NCBI RefSeq assembly: GCF_017635265.1
Contig: NZ_JAGBLU010000031.1
Coordinates: 1-64,000 of the forward strand
Origin: Butyrivibrio sp.
Lineage (GTDB): Bacteria > Bacillota > Clostridia > Lachnospirales > Lachnospiraceae
Length of the DNA: 64,000 bases
Direction: 5' to 3'
Shown piece by piece: positions 34,394 through 44,460 of the stretch (position 1 is the first letter of the stretch; each line of letters begins with the position of its first letter). The position numbers were made by a program, and so were the translations under genes. The notes beneath the pieces were generated by a model, which searched no databases, was not told the origin of the DNA, and saw only the letters and a list, made by a program, of their open reading frames with translations.

Positions 34394-36424
34394 TCATTTA
34401 AAGAATTCCATGTCGGCACTTAGCTTATCCGCAATATCTTTCAGCGATCCTGCTGAAGCAGACAAAGTTGTAACTGTAGCGGAAAGCTCCTGCATTGATG
34501 CCCCGGTTTCTTCTGATGAAGCCGCGTTTTCTTCAGAAATTGCTGACAAAGAGCTCATTGCATCTGATACAACATTTTTGGCACTTACACAGGTTCCTGC
34601 ATCTTTTTCAATACTCTTTACACTTACTACCGTTGAAGAAATATCGTCTATCATTGCATTTACACTCTGAACTGTTGCTCCAAGAACAGACTGCTGCTCA
34701 TCATTACCTTTTTGAACTTCAGCTGCCATTCCAACAGCTGCCTGAGACTCTGCCAAAAGAACATCCATCTCTTTTCTGATATCATCAGCCATCTGTCTGG
34801 AATCGTCGGCAAGTTTACCAATTTCTTCTGCAACAACCGCAAAGCCTTTTCCTGCCTCTCCTGCTCTTGCAGCCTCTATAGAAGCATTAAGAGAAAGAAG
34901 ATTCGTCTGAGTTGCAATTGAAGCAATTCCCTCAACCTTTTCGTTAATGTTTTCAACTGCTTTACTTGTTGCTCCAATCTTTTCAGAAATCTGAATAATA
35001 TTATCACTCATATTCCTGCTGCTCTCCTGAAGATCAGCAAGAGACTGGGCAGACTCTGTACTTACCTCCTGCATTCTGTTTGCAATGTTTGAAAGCTCAT
35101 CAGTACTTGTCTGAACATTTCCTGTAGCAACGTCAATATCACCGACACTCTCTGTAACACTTTGGATCTCATCTGCCTGCTGTGTTGCGCCTGATGCAAT
35201 TTCCTGAACTGCATTAGAAACATCATCTGCAGTCTGTGAGATCTGGCTTGCTGCGTCAGCAAGTTCAACAGAAGACTCATGTACAGAAAGCGCAGACTCT
35301 TTGATATTTTTAACAATTCCGCCAAGAACATCCAAAACAGAATTGGTATTGGTGATCATATCTCCAAATTCATCTTTTCTTCCCTGGAACTTATCAATCG
35401 GAACAAACTCTCCTTCTGAAAGATGATGAAGAGCCTTATTAACTTCATTAAGAGGTCCTGTAAAGGACTTAGCCATTCTAAAGGAAGCAAGGATGGCTAT
35501 TATTACCATTATAACTCCCATAATGACTATAAATGTTGCGCTCCTTTGAGCTGAAGCAAGTGTAGCCTTATAATTTGACGAAACAACAACTATCCATCCT
35601 GTAGTTGCTTCCTGCTGAAAAGATACTATCTGCTTATCACTTCCGGAGCCTGTGAGATAGGTGCCTGATGTACTACTTTGAGCCATCTTGAAAAAGTCCC
35701 TGTCACTTCTGTTATCTTCTGCGTCTTCCGCAGATATCTCATAATCTGAGTGTGCAATCACTATTCCGTTTCTATCAGTGATAAATGCACGCTGACTGGA
35801 AGAAATGTTTTCCTTTAAAAGATCATGCAGATTAGAAAGGTCATAGCTTCTTTGTGCAACTCCTATAGGCGTTGAATATCCATAATCATAAATCGGAACT
35901 GCCGGTATGATGATCCTGGATCCCGTAGCCTTTGAGATCAACACATCTGAAACATAAGTCTTACCGGAAATGGCATTTTTAAAATAGTCTCTGTCAGCAA
36001 TATTTGAAAGGTTATTCCCATCATCTCTTGCAAGCTGCTGTCCGGTGGAATCCGAAAAAACAATTGCATTGCCATCCGCATATGTCTTATTGACCTGAGT
36101 TAAAAATGCAATCATATATTCGTCATTTCTTGCACTTTCATTTTTGATATAGTCAATAGTAAACGGGTTGTCCGCAACGCCTTCAAGAGTCCTTATCTGT
36201 TGCTCTAACTCTGTTTTAAAAGCATCCTCTACTATCTGCGCCTGTTTAGAATTGATATACTCTGCATCCTCAACACTTTTTGATATAGAGCTTTGATAAC
36301 TGACAGCAATAGCAATCATAAGAGGAATAGCCACAAGCAGGGACATAGTCAATATAAGACTTGTCTTAACACTATTTTTCCAATCCATCTTTGGTATTCC
36401 GGATGTTTCTTCTATCTTTGCCAT
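34394..36424 (-). CDS. Methyl-accepting chemotaxis protein with dCache-like sensor (MCP 1)
   Basis: 676 residues. There is an N-terminal membrane helix (about 22-45), an extracellular double-Cache-like sensor (about 46-295; [20 protein letters not shown]), a second helix (about 300-322), HAMP, and a long signalling coiled coil with the conserved hairpin tip [17 protein letters not shown]. It ends in DMEFFK without a CheR-tethering pentapeptide. GGAGG precedes the start at 36424. It belongs to a set of three paralogs and is the most divergent of them. Ligand unknown; Cache sensors commonly bind amino acids or organic acids. Confidence 0.95.
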   Translation of the reverse strand: MAKIEETSGIPKMDWKNSVKTSLILTMSLLVAIPLMIAIAVSYQSSISKSVEDAEYINSKQAQIVEDAFKTELEQQIRTLEGVADNPFTIDYIKNESARNDEYMIAFLTQVNKTYADGNAIVFSDSTGQQLARDDGNNLSNIADRDYFKNAISGKTYVSDVLISKATGSRIIIPAVPIYDYGYSTPIGVAQRSYDLSNLHDLLKENISSSQRAFITDRNGIVIAHSDYEISAEDAEDNRSDRDFFKMAQSSTSGTYLTGSGSDKQIVSFQQEATTGWIVVVSSNYKATLASAQRSATFIVIMGVIMVIIAILASFRMAKSFTGPLNEVNKALHHLSEGEFVPIDKFQGRKDEFGDMITNTNSVLDVLGGIVKNIKESALSVHESSVELADAASQISQTADDVSNAVQEIASGATQQADEIQSVTESVGDIDVATGNVQTSTDELSNIANRMQEVSTESAQSLADLQESSRNMSDNIIQISEKIGATSKAVENINEKVEGIASIATQTNLLSLNASIEAARAGEAGKGFAVVAEEIGKLADDSRQMADDIRKEMDVLLAESQAAVGMAAEVQKGNDEQQSVLGATVQSVNAMIDDISSTVVSVKSIEKDAGTCVSAKNVVSDAMSSLSAISEENAASSEETGASMQELSATVTTLSASAGSLKDIADKLSADMEFFK

Positions 36425-36556
36425 AATAACCTCCATCAACAGAATGTGCATTTACGATATTACGTACATAAATTATATAACTCTGCACCATAAATAATAG
36501 TATTTGAGCATATTATTTATAATAATTTAATGAGTTAATAACCGCTGAAAATAAAA

Positions 36557-36598
36557 GCCTCATTCCCCATCACAAATTGGCCTGAAGGGAAATGAGGC
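36557..36598 (-). terminator. Terminator after MCP 2
   Basis: A 12-pair stem on the minus strand (36587-36598 with 36557-36568, one G-U pair) has an 18-base loop and a following TTTTATTTT. Confidence 0.8.
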
Positions 36599-36628
36599 AG
36601 ATTATTTTTGTATTGTGAAACTATTTAC

Positions 36629-38662
36629 TTATGATTTAAAGAACTTCATCTCTTCATTAAGCTTATCTGCAATTTCTTTAAGTCCGTTAGCAGAGCTGGC
36701 AAGTGTCGTAACAGTTGCCGAGAGTTCCTGCATGGAAGCTCCTGTTTCTTCCGAAGAAGCGGCATTCTCTTCAGATATAGCCGAAAGAGCACTCATGGTG
36801 TCTACTACTGCATTCTTTGAAGTGTCACATGTATCTGCTCCACGGGAAATAAGCTGAACACCACCAACTGTACTTCCAATATCCTCAAGCATTCCGTTAA
36901 CTGCATCAAGTGTTTCTCCGAGAGCTATCTGCTGGTCATTATTGCCCTGTCTTACATCTTCTGCCGCTCCAACAGCTGCCTGTGCCTGTTCAAGAAGGAT
37001 ATCCATCTCCTTTCTGATATCATCTGCCATGGTCTTGGAATCTTCAGCAAGTTTTCCGATTTCTTCTGCAACAACCGCAAATCCTTTTCCTGCTTCTCCT
37101 GCTCTTGCTGCTTCGATAGAAGCATTAAGAGAAAGAAGGTTTGTCTGGGTTGCAATTGATGTGATGCCTTCTACCTTTTCGCTGATGTTATTAACAGCCT
37201 GCTGTGTAGCCTGAATTGTCTGTGATATTTCATCAATCTTCTCTGTCATCTCATTGGAAGAATTCTGAAGGTCTGCCAAAGACTTACTTGAAATTTCAGA
37301 CGCTTCTTTCATCTTCTCTGTAATTCCGGACAAGTCATCTGTTGATCTTTGAACATCACCAACTGCTTCGCCAATCCTTCCAACATTTTCAGAAGCACTC
37401 TGAATTTCATCAGCCTGCTGGGTAGCTCCGGATGCTATTTCCTGTACAGCATTTGATACGTCTTCTGCGGTCTGTGAAATCTGATTAGCCATATCTGAAA
37501 GTTCTGTAGATGATACTCCAACATCCTCTGCAGAAGCTTTTATATTTGCCACAATGTCATCAAGCTTGGTTATTACAGCGTTTGTTGCCTTTGAAATTGC
37601 ACCAAACTCATCTTTCCTTGAATCAAATCTCTCAACTTTAACAAAACGTCCATCAGAAAGAGCCTGTAATGATTTTCCAACAGCCTCTACTGGTTCTGTA
37701 AAGCTCTTTGCCATCATGAAGGAAATGACTATTGCAACTATTACTAATATAATTCCTATAATGACTACAATCAAAGCTGAGCGAATAGCTTCAGCCATAA
37801 CTTCAGATTCCTGTGCTGCAACTGCAACATAGTAGCCTGTTACAGGTTCTTTGATCCATGAAATAAAAGTATTGTTTCCACTGAATTTTTGCTCATAAAA
37901 ACCACTAGAAGTTGAAGCAGTCATGAAAGGAGAAGAACTCATGTCATACTCATCTTCAGTAGTTATTTCAAACTGAGCATGTGCAGCCATCATACCGGTT
38001 GTATCTGTAATATATCCATCAGAAATATTTTCAGCAAGGAAATCATGAAGGTTGTTAAGATCAAAGCTTCTCTGTATTGTTCCAATTACCTCGCCTGTAA
38101 CATCATCAAAAATAGGAACGCAGATAATTGTTATCCTGTTTCCTGCGGATTTACTTACAACAATATCTGATACAGCAGGTTTTTTGGTGGATACAGCTTG
38201 CTGGAAATATGCTCTGTCCGCGATATTTGCAAGAGCATTTCTATCTGCTCTTATAAGCTGTTCACCGGAAGCCAGTGAAAGAATAACACTTACATTACCA
38301 TCATCAATGTTTGTATTTATGGCATCCATCTGAGCCAAAACAACTTCAGTTGGTATTGGAGCATCAGGAGAATTATAGGTCTGCAAATATGTTATAGTAC
38401 TCGGAGCTCCTGCAAAAGTCTGTAAAGCTATAATATTCTGGGATACTATTTCAGAAAACTTAGCCTCCACATATTTGCCTCTTGCTTCCAAAACATCAAT
38501 TGCATCATTTTTTGCTTTAGTGGTTGAGGTAATGTAGCTTACAATAACAGCAACAATAAGTGGAATTGCTGCTACAAGTAGCATTACTGTGATCAGTTTT
38601 GTCTTAATACTGTCCTTGAAACTTATCCCTGCAGGATTTTTTACTTTCTTTTCCTTTGCCAT
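36629..38662 (-). CDS. Methyl-accepting chemotaxis protein with dCache-like sensor (MCP 2)
   Basis: 677 residues with the same layout as MCP 1. The sensor includes [20 protein letters not shown]. The signalling half is nearly the same as in MCP 3, down to the last ten residues ([10 protein letters not shown]), whereas the sensor halves differ clearly. GGAGG lies 7 bases before the ATG. The 80-base gap to MCP 3 has no strong terminator, so read-through from MCP 3 is possible. It feeds the CheA/CheW array. Confidence 0.95.
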   Translation of the reverse strand: MAKEKKVKNPAGISFKDSIKTKLITVMLLVAAIPLIVAVIVSYITSTTKAKNDAIDVLEARGKYVEAKFSEIVSQNIIALQTFAGAPSTITYLQTYNSPDAPIPTEVVLAQMDAINTNIDDGNVSVILSLASGEQLIRADRNALANIADRAYFQQAVSTKKPAVSDIVVSKSAGNRITIICVPIFDDVTGEVIGTIQRSFDLNNLHDFLAENISDGYITDTTGMMAAHAQFEITTEDEYDMSSSPFMTASTSSGFYEQKFSGNNTFISWIKEPVTGYYVAVAAQESEVMAEAIRSALIVVIIGIILVIVAIVISFMMAKSFTEPVEAVGKSLQALSDGRFVKVERFDSRKDEFGAISKATNAVITKLDDIVANIKASAEDVGVSSTELSDMANQISQTAEDVSNAVQEIASGATQQADEIQSASENVGRIGEAVGDVQRSTDDLSGITEKMKEASEISSKSLADLQNSSNEMTEKIDEISQTIQATQQAVNNISEKVEGITSIATQTNLLSLNASIEAARAGEAGKGFAVVAEEIGKLAEDSKTMADDIRKEMDILLEQAQAAVGAAEDVRQGNNDQQIALGETLDAVNGMLEDIGSTVGGVQLISRGADTCDTSKNAVVDTMSALSAISEENAASSEETGASMQELSATVTTLASSANGLKEIADKLNEEMKFFKS

Positions 38663-38742
38663 AACAAACCTCCAAAGAATACTTATATAAAATTATAATT
38701 GTCTCCTCCAGCGATTTCCCCTTAAATAATTGTTCCCTTTTC

Positions 38743-40764
38743 TTATGACTTAAAGAACTTCATCTCTTCATTAAGCTTATCTGCTATTTCTTTTAATTCG
38801 TTTGCAGATCCCGCCAAGGTTGTAACTGTAGCTGAAAGTTCCTGCATTGAAGCTCCTGTTTCCTCTGAGGAAGCTGCATTTTCCTCAGAAATGGCAGAAA
38901 GAGCGCTCATAGTATCCACTACAGCATTCTTTGAAGAGTCACATGTCTCGGCTCCTTCAGAAATAAGCTTAACGCCACTGACTGTGCTGCCTATATCCTC
39001 CAGCATTCCGTTTACTGCATCAAGTGTCTCGCCAAGGGCAAGTTGCTGGTCGTTGTTGCCCTGTCTTACATCTTCAGCTGCTCCAACAGCTGCCTGTGCC
39101 TGCTCAAGGAGAATATCCATCTCTTTTCTGATTTCATCAGCCATAGACTTGGAATCTTCTGCAAGTTTTCCGATTTCCTCGGCAACAACAGCAAATCCTT
39201 TACCTGCTTCTCCTGCCCTTGCTGCCTCGATGCTGGCATTAAGTGAAAGAAGATTTGTCTGGGTTGCGATGTTTGTAATACCTTCTACCTTATCACTGAT
39301 ATTGTTAACAGCTGCCTGAGTAGCCTGAATAGTTTGTGATATTTCATCTATCTTTTCAGTCATCTCATTGGATGAATTCTGAAGATCCGCAAGAGACTTA
39401 CTGGATACTTCCGAAGCTTCCTTCATCTTACCTGCAAGTTCAGAAAGTGATCCCGTTGAACTTTGCACATCTCCTACTGCGTCTCCGATTCTTCCGACAT
39501 TTTCTGATGCATGCTGAATTTCATCAGCCTGTTGAGTTGCGCCTGTTGCTATTTCCTGAACAGCATTGGAAACATCTTCCGCAGTCTGGGATATCTGATT
39601 CGCCATATCAGAAAGTTCCCCTGAAGATTTTCCTACTTCAGCAGCAGATTCTTTAATGTTTGAAACAATCTCCGAAAGTGTGTCTATAACTGAGTTGGTA
39701 TCTCTGCTTATTTCACCGAATTCATCTTTTCTCTTATCATATTTATCTACTTTTTCAAATCGTCCATCTTTAAGTACCTGGAGGCTCTTACTGATTCCTT
39801 TTATCGGTTCCGTAAAGTTGTTTGCCATCATAAATGAAATCACAGCGGCAATAGCTATAAGAATTACACCGATAATAATAACAATAGTCGCAGATTTTCT
39901 TGCTTCAGCCATGACAGCATTTGATTTTGCAGCGACACATACCGTAAAGTTCGTATTTGGCTCTTTTACAAAGGCAACATAAGCTGTATACCCTTTGCCG
40001 GTATTGGACTCATAATACCCTTCTGATTCAGAAGCCGTATACCAGTAAGAACCTGACCTGTCTTCTTCATCAACATCCTGACCGATGATGTACTGAGAAT
40101 GAGCCGCTACCATACCTGTTCTGTCAGCTACGTATGCATCCTCAAACTCCGATGCAAGAATCTCATGGAGCTTAACCATGTCATAGTTTCTCTGAACACA
40201 TCCAAGTATCTCTCCTGTTTCATTATCATAAACAGGAATTGCAATTGTTATCTGCCTTGATCCTGTTGACTTACTTGTGATTACATCTGATACATAAATA
40301 GGAGTTCCGGACATAGCCTGCTTAAAATACTCCCTCTCTGACACATCAACACAGTCGCCAAAAGTTCTTAAAACCTGCATACCGGTTTTTGATGTAATAA
40401 CTGTAGCGCTATCATCCGCAAGATATTCATCAATTGCATTCATTGAACCCAGCATTACTTCATCCGGAATTGTTCCGGCATCGGGGTCCTGCAAGTAAGT
40501 GATTGTCGATGGTGCAGATGCCAAAGTTTTCATGGCAGATACATTTTTATCGATAATCTTGGTAAAGATATCTTCCATATACCACGCCTGCCACTCAAGT
40601 GACTCGATAGCATCTGCTTTAGCTTTACTCGTTGATGTAACATAACTCACCACAGTTGCTACAGTAAGCGGAACTATAGTAACCAAAAGCATTGCAACAA
40701 TAAGCCTTGTCTTGATACTGTCTTTTAATCTGATGTTTGTCGTATTTTTTCCTTCCTTAGCCAT
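38743..40764 (-). CDS. Methyl-accepting chemotaxis protein with dCache-like sensor (MCP 3)
   Basis: 673 residues; membrane helix, Cache-like sensor (about 50-300; [20 protein letters not shown]), second helix, HAMP and signalling domain. GGAGG precedes the start at 40764; the frame upstream to 40869 is rejected. It looks like a recent duplicate of MCP 2 in its cytoplasmic half. Its upstream region holds a TATATAAT and a TACGTA-type motif also seen before MCP 1, and, on the other strand, a short transcription unit. Confidence 0.95.
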   Translation of the reverse strand: MAKEGKNTTNIRLKDSIKTRLIVAMLLVTIVPLTVATVVSYVTSTSKAKADAIESLEWQAWYMEDIFTKIIDKNVSAMKTLASAPSTITYLQDPDAGTIPDEVMLGSMNAIDEYLADDSATVITSKTGMQVLRTFGDCVDVSEREYFKQAMSGTPIYVSDVITSKSTGSRQITIAIPVYDNETGEILGCVQRNYDMVKLHEILASEFEDAYVADRTGMVAAHSQYIIGQDVDEEDRSGSYWYTASESEGYYESNTGKGYTAYVAFVKEPNTNFTVCVAAKSNAVMAEARKSATIVIIIGVILIAIAAVISFMMANNFTEPIKGISKSLQVLKDGRFEKVDKYDKRKDEFGEISRDTNSVIDTLSEIVSNIKESAAEVGKSSGELSDMANQISQTAEDVSNAVQEIATGATQQADEIQHASENVGRIGDAVGDVQSSTGSLSELAGKMKEASEVSSKSLADLQNSSNEMTEKIDEISQTIQATQAAVNNISDKVEGITNIATQTNLLSLNASIEAARAGEAGKGFAVVAEEIGKLAEDSKSMADEIRKEMDILLEQAQAAVGAAEDVRQGNNDQQLALGETLDAVNGMLEDIGSTVSGVKLISEGAETCDSSKNAVVDTMSALSAISEENAASSEETGASMQELSATVTTLAGSANELKEIADKLNEEMKFFKS

Positions 40765-40940
40765 GACACGCCTCCATAAGAATGAACCATCTACTATTGC
40801 CGTATTATCACGTATTAATATACGTAAATATATTATATATCCCAAACCGGAAATTTGATTATTTTGCACGTATTTTTAATATTTTTTTAATGTTTATATA
40901 TGCATTTTGTAAACTATTAACTTTTTTTTAAGTTTCTCTA

Positions 40941-40969
40941 TAAACAATTAGATTTTTATTCCGATATAA
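40941..40969 (+). promoter_or_regulatory. Sigma-D (sigma-28)-like promoter
   Basis: TAAA (40941-40944), 15 bases, then TCCGATAT (40960-40967), against the motility sigma consensus TAAA-N15-GCCGATAT: one mismatch. It points away from the MCP genes, towards a tiny reading frame and terminator. Confidence 0.5.
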
Positions 40970-40991
40970 GTTTAAAAGGAGCTGGTAATAA

Positions 40992-41018
40992 ATGAATAAA
41001 CTTACAGAAAAAAAATAA
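40992..41018 (+). CDS. Eight-codon open reading frame within a short predicted transcript
   Basis: AAAAGGAG (40974-40981) is placed 10 bases before an ATG that opens the frame MNKLTEKK, ended by TAA at 41016-41018 and directly followed by a terminator stem. The layout (promoter, SD, tiny frame, terminator) is complete within about 120 bases. Translation is possible but the unit could equally act as a small RNA. Function unknown. Confidence 0.35.
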   Translation: MNKLTEKK

Positions 41019-41019
41019 A

Positions 41020-41060
41020 GCACCTCCACTGTGGCATGATCCCGGTGGAGGTACTTTTTT
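41020..41060. terminator. Bidirectional terminator
   Basis: GCACCTCCAC (41020-41029) pairs with GTGGAGGTAC (41045-41054; one mismatch on the plus strand, G-U on the minus strand). Six T follow on the plus strand and a T-rich run on the minus strand. It ends both the tiny plus-strand unit and the minus-strand thrH transcript. Confidence 0.8.
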
Positions 41061-41151
41061 AGTGTGCTTAACGAATTTTGTATAGTCTTAAATGAACAAC
41101 ATCTGTACACTCAGTAAGGTTATATTTGGTTTAGTGTAGCAGATATTTCCT

Positions 41152-41754
41152 TTATGTAAGATGCTCTTTAATAGCGTCAAGAAGCTCGTTGTATTCTTCA
41201 AATGCTTTTAAATGCGGATAATCGGCTTTTATCTTATCTGTTGTTCTGAACAAAAAGCCCGCTTTACTTGCTTCAATCATTGCCAGATCATTGTAGCTGT
41301 CACCACTTGCAATTGTATCGTAACCAATAGACTGTAAAGCTTTTACAGTGGTAAGCTTTGAATTCTCAATTCTCATTTTAAATCCTGTAATCTCACCATT
41401 TGGAGCTACTTCAAGCGAATTACAAAAAATAGTTGGCCATCCCAGCTTTTTCATAAGCGGAGTTGCAAACTGTGTAAAAGTATCACTTATGATGATAACC
41501 TGTGTCAGACTTCTTAATTCATCCAAAAACTCTTTAGCTCCCGGAAGCGGATCAATCGTGGCAATTGTATCCTGTATTTCTTTAAGTCCGAGACCATGTT
41601 CCTTTAAAACTCCAAGGCGCCATCTCATGAGCTTATCGTAATCAGGTTCATCTCGTGTTGTCTTTTTTAATTCAGGAATCCCCGATGCTTTAGAAAAAGC
41701 AATCCAAATTTCGGGAACAAGTACACCTTCTAAATCCAAGCAAACAATATTCAT
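41152..41754 (-). CDS. thrH: ThrH-like phosphoserine phosphatase / homoserine phosphotransferase
   Basis: 200 residues, HAD superfamily. The nucleophile motif reads CLDLEGVLVPE (Asp7, Glu9), the form seen in ThrH, with later motifs IIISDT and ASGDSYNDLAMI. ThrH removes phosphate from phosphoserine and can pass it to homoserine. Length and motifs match across the whole protein. GAGG lies 8 bases before the ATG. It follows trpB2 by 70 bases, with a hairpin between. Confidence 0.9.
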   Translation of the reverse strand: MNIVCLDLEGVLVPEIWIAFSKASGIPELKKTTRDEPDYDKLMRWRLGVLKEHGLGLKEIQDTIATIDPLPGAKEFLDELRSLTQVIIISDTFTQFATPLMKKLGWPTIFCNSLEVAPNGEITGFKMRIENSKLTTVKALQSIGYDTIASGDSYNDLAMIEASKAGFLFRTTDKIKADYPHLKAFEEYNELLDAIKEHLT

Positions 41755-41787
41755 AGTTAAGTCCTCATCATTATTTTTTCATAAACA

Positions 41788-41814
41788 AGTGCCAAAAGAT
41801 TTACCTTTGGCACT
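41788..41814 (-). terminator. Hairpin between trpB2 and thrH
   Basis: AGTGCCAAA (41788-41796) / TTTGGCACT (41806-41814) form a perfect 9-base stem with a 9-base loop, 10 bases past the trpB2 stop. The T-run after it is poor, so termination may be partial. Confidence 0.55.
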
Positions 41815-41824
41815 AAATTATCAA

Positions 41825-43204
41825 TTAAAGATCAATTTTAGGAAGTTTTTCAAAGCTCTTTTGAAGCTCATCATCAGTTGGAATGTAATCCATCATGACA
41901 CCATCATTGAATTTCTGATATGCAACCATATCAAAGTATCCCGTTCCTGTAAGACCAAAGAGAATTGTCTTTTCCTCTCCTGTCTCTTTGCACTTAAGTG
42001 CCTCATCGATAGCTACTCTGATTGCGTGGCTGCTCTCCGGAGCAGGAAGAATTCCCTCAACACGTGCAAATTGCTGTGCTGCTTCAAATACAGAAGTCTG
42101 TTCAACCGATACAGCTTCCATATATCCATCATGATAGAGCTGTGAAAGTATAGGGCTCATGCCATGATAACGAAGTCCTCCGGCGTGGTTGGCCGATGGA
42201 ATAAAATTAGATCCAAGAGTATACATTTTGGCAAGCGGACATACCATTCCTGTGTCACAGAAATCGTAAGCAAATTTACCTCTGGTAAAGCTTGGGCAGC
42301 TTGCAGGCTCTACGGCAATAATTCTATAATCCTTTTCTCCGCGAAGCTTCTCTCCCATAAATGGTGAAATAAGTCCGCCAAGGTTTGAGCCGCCTCCTGC
42401 ACATCCGATGATAATATCAGGAGTTTCTCCATACTTCTCAAGAGCTTGTTTTGCTTCAAGACCAATTACTGTCTGATGTAAAAGTACCTGATTAAGAACA
42501 CTTCCAAGAACATATCTGTAGCCTTCTGTCTTTGTAGCTACTTCAACTGCCTCTGATATTGCACACCCAAGACTTCCTGTTGTGCCGGGATGTTCAGCAT
42601 TGATTTTGCGTCCAACCTCTGTATCCATTGAAGGTGATGGAGTTACTGACGCTCCATATGTACGCATTACCTCACGCCTAAATGGTTTCTGCTCATATGA
42701 AACCTTAACCATATAGACTTTACAATCAATTCCAAAATAAGCAGATGCCATAGACAAAGCTGTTCCCCACTGGCCTGCTCCGGTTTCTGTTGTAACACCT
42801 TTAAGCCCCTGCTTTTTGGCATAATAAGCCTGAACTATAGCAGAATTGAGCTTATGACTTCCACTTGTATTATTTCCCTCAAATTTATAATAAATTTTGG
42901 CCGGTGTGCCAAGTGCCTTTTCAAGGAAATATGCTCTTACAAGAGGTGCCGGTCTGTACATTTTGTAAAAATCCAAAACCTCTTCCGGAATATCAATGAA
43001 AGGTGTTGTATCATCCAGTTCCTGCTTTATAAGCTCATCACAAAAAACAGGTCTTAAATCCTCATATCCCATAGGTTGTAATGTGCCGGGATTAAGAAGC
43101 GGTGCCGGCTTGTTCTTCATGTCAGCTCTTACGTTATACCACTGTTTTGGTATTTCATCCTCAGACAGATAGATTTTATAAGGAATTTTTTTCTCTTCGC
43201 TCAT
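41825..43204 (-). CDS. Tryptophan synthase beta-like protein, TrpB2 class
   Basis: 459 residues, longer than TrpB1 and with the TrpB2-type N-terminal extension (MSEEKKIPYKIYLSEDEIPK) and early RPAPLVRA motif. The PLP lysine is K118 in SGSHKLN; the phosphate loop CAGGGSNLGG and the GAGQWGTAL stretch are intact. TrpB2 proteins act without TrpA, and some are reported to use O-phosphoserine with indole. A good promoter precedes it. The downstream neighbour is thrH, an enzyme of phosphoserine metabolism. Confidence 0.92.
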   Translation of the reverse strand: MSEEKKIPYKIYLSEDEIPKQWYNVRADMKNKPAPLLNPGTLQPMGYEDLRPVFCDELIKQELDDTTPFIDIPEEVLDFYKMYRPAPLVRAYFLEKALGTPAKIYYKFEGNNTSGSHKLNSAIVQAYYAKKQGLKGVTTETGAGQWGTALSMASAYFGIDCKVYMVKVSYEQKPFRREVMRTYGASVTPSPSMDTEVGRKINAEHPGTTGSLGCAISEAVEVATKTEGYRYVLGSVLNQVLLHQTVIGLEAKQALEKYGETPDIIIGCAGGGSNLGGLISPFMGEKLRGEKDYRIIAVEPASCPSFTRGKFAYDFCDTGMVCPLAKMYTLGSNFIPSANHAGGLRYHGMSPILSQLYHDGYMEAVSVEQTSVFEAAQQFARVEGILPAPESSHAIRVAIDEALKCKETGEEKTILFGLTGTGYFDMVAYQKFNDGVMMDYIPTDDELQKSFEKLPKIDL

Positions 43205-43241
43205 TTTTTTACTCCCCTCTGTAACTTTGGCAATTTAAACT

Positions 43242-43271
43242 ATTAAAGCACATTTTTACTTTCAATGTCAA
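43242..43271 (-). promoter_or_regulatory. Promoter of trpB2
   Basis: On the minus strand a perfect TTGACA (43266-43271) and TTTAAT (43242-43247) are 18 bases apart, 37 bases before the ATG. Confidence 0.65.
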
Positions 43272-43298
43272 TAATATAAGAATTGTCTCCATAAAGCA

Positions 43299-43335
43299 AA
43301 AAGACACTACGCGCCGGGTGTACATAGTGTCTTTT
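43299..43335. terminator. Terminator after the radical SAM gene
   Basis: A perfect 11-base stem, 43299-43309 with 43325-43335 (AAAAGACACTA and its complement), has a 15-base loop and T residues on both sides. It lies directly past the radical SAM stop. Confidence 0.8.
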
Positions 43336-43339
43336 ATAA

Positions 43340-44338
43340 TTATTCATCTTTACCGATTTTCATTCGTTCATGACCGCCTAGTTTATTGGCAGCTTCCTGA
43401 TTGCCGGATAAAATAGCCTTAACAAGATGCATTCTAAATCCTGCATCAATAAAATCGCAGTGCTTGCAGAATGGATAATTCTGTCTTCCTGCAGCTATAT
43501 CCCTTCTGACTTTCTGAAGTGCTTCACTTCCCCATGCTTCTTTAAGGCTGATCTTTGTAAGGTCGCCAAAGTTTGTTGTTTCAAAATTGTCACAACAGCA
43601 AAGTCCCATCTTTCCGTTAGGCATGATCCACATGTCTGTAAACGGAAGAAGACATGTTTCCTTTATGACTTTTCTGGTTTCTTTTTTGTTTGGGGCACTT
43701 CCGGCTCTGTTAGTAAGCACTTCGTGAAGATATCTCATCTGAATCTGTATATCCAGATTTTTAAACTCATCAGGATTGGCAGTCACATAGTCATAAACCT
43801 CCTGAATACTCTTGTGAAGCTTCATCTCCATTGAATAGTTGTTAATAATAAGCTGGTCAATATAAGGAGCAACTGCTTTAAGCTTATCAACAGTTAAAAT
43901 AAGCCCGTTTGTAGACATAAAAATAAAGCAGTCAGGAAGCTTTTCTCTGGCATATTTATGTCTTTCCACTATCTTAGTATCAAGCCAGGGTTCATTGTTG
44001 CCATAAAGAGTGAGATGTCCTTTGTAGCCCCAATCGGCAAGCTGATCGATAATACTCTTATATAGCTCATCAGAAATTTTTGCCAGTGGTCTGCATTCAG
44101 CGTTAACATTAGCTGTGCAGAAGGCACAAGTCGAATTGCATCTGTTGATTGTCTCTATATTTACAACATTGGGCATCGGAATTTCTTTGGCATTAAGGAA
44201 GTAATCACAATACTCCTTTTGCGACTTGCTTCTGGTAAAGAACTGCATTTTAAGATATGCGCTGCTGGCAAGCATAGGAAACTTTTTCCTTGCTACCCAT
44301 CCGAATTTACCCATGAAACTATTTATCTTAATTGACAT
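43340..44338 (-). CDS. Radical SAM/SPASM domain protein
   Basis: 332 residues. The 4Fe-4S motif CNSTCAFC (Cys67, Cys71, Cys74) sits in a radical SAM barrel, with NEPWLD and FIFMSTNGL as later barrel motifs. The C-terminal part has the Cys cluster of a SPASM domain (LCCCDN ... FCKHCD). An N-terminal helical stretch of about 55 residues precedes the core. Such proteins mature peptides, sugars or enzymes. No precursor peptide gene is seen beside it. It is divergent from a UbiA-GT39 pair, so a role in envelope glycan modification is conceivable. Confidence 0.9.
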   Translation of the reverse strand: MSIKINSFMGKFGWVARKKFPMLASSAYLKMQFFTRSKSQKEYCDYFLNAKEIPMPNVVNIETINRCNSTCAFCTANVNAECRPLAKISDELYKSIIDQLADWGYKGHLTLYGNNEPWLDTKIVERHKYAREKLPDCFIFMSTNGLILTVDKLKAVAPYIDQLIINNYSMEMKLHKSIQEVYDYVTANPDEFKNLDIQIQMRYLHEVLTNRAGSAPNKKETRKVIKETCLLPFTDMWIMPNGKMGLCCCDNFETTNFGDLTKISLKEAWGSEALQKVRRDIAAGRQNYPFCKHCDFIDAGFRMHLVKAILSGNQEAANKLGGHERMKIGKDE

Positions 44339-44410
44339 AAAAAATCATCCCCTACATATCACTACTATTTTTAAAGTCCGTGTATGATAATAGCATTCTT
44401 TAATCCAATA

Positions 44411-44419
44411 TGCTATAAT
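44411..44419 (+). promoter_or_regulatory. Extended -10 promoter of the UbiA-GT39 operon
   Basis: TGCTATAAT, an extended -10 element (TGnTATAAT), lies 41 bases before the ATG. No good -35 element is visible, which is usual for this class. Confidence 0.5.
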
Positions 44420-44460
44420 ATTTTAGTTAATTTATAAAAAAAGATTAGTTAGGGGAAGAC

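Noticed and set aside
38891-39319. 142-residue plus-strand frame, with a similar one at 36942-37214
   Set aside because: Both mirror the conserved MCP signalling domain on the other strand; the similarity between them comes from the MCP genes.
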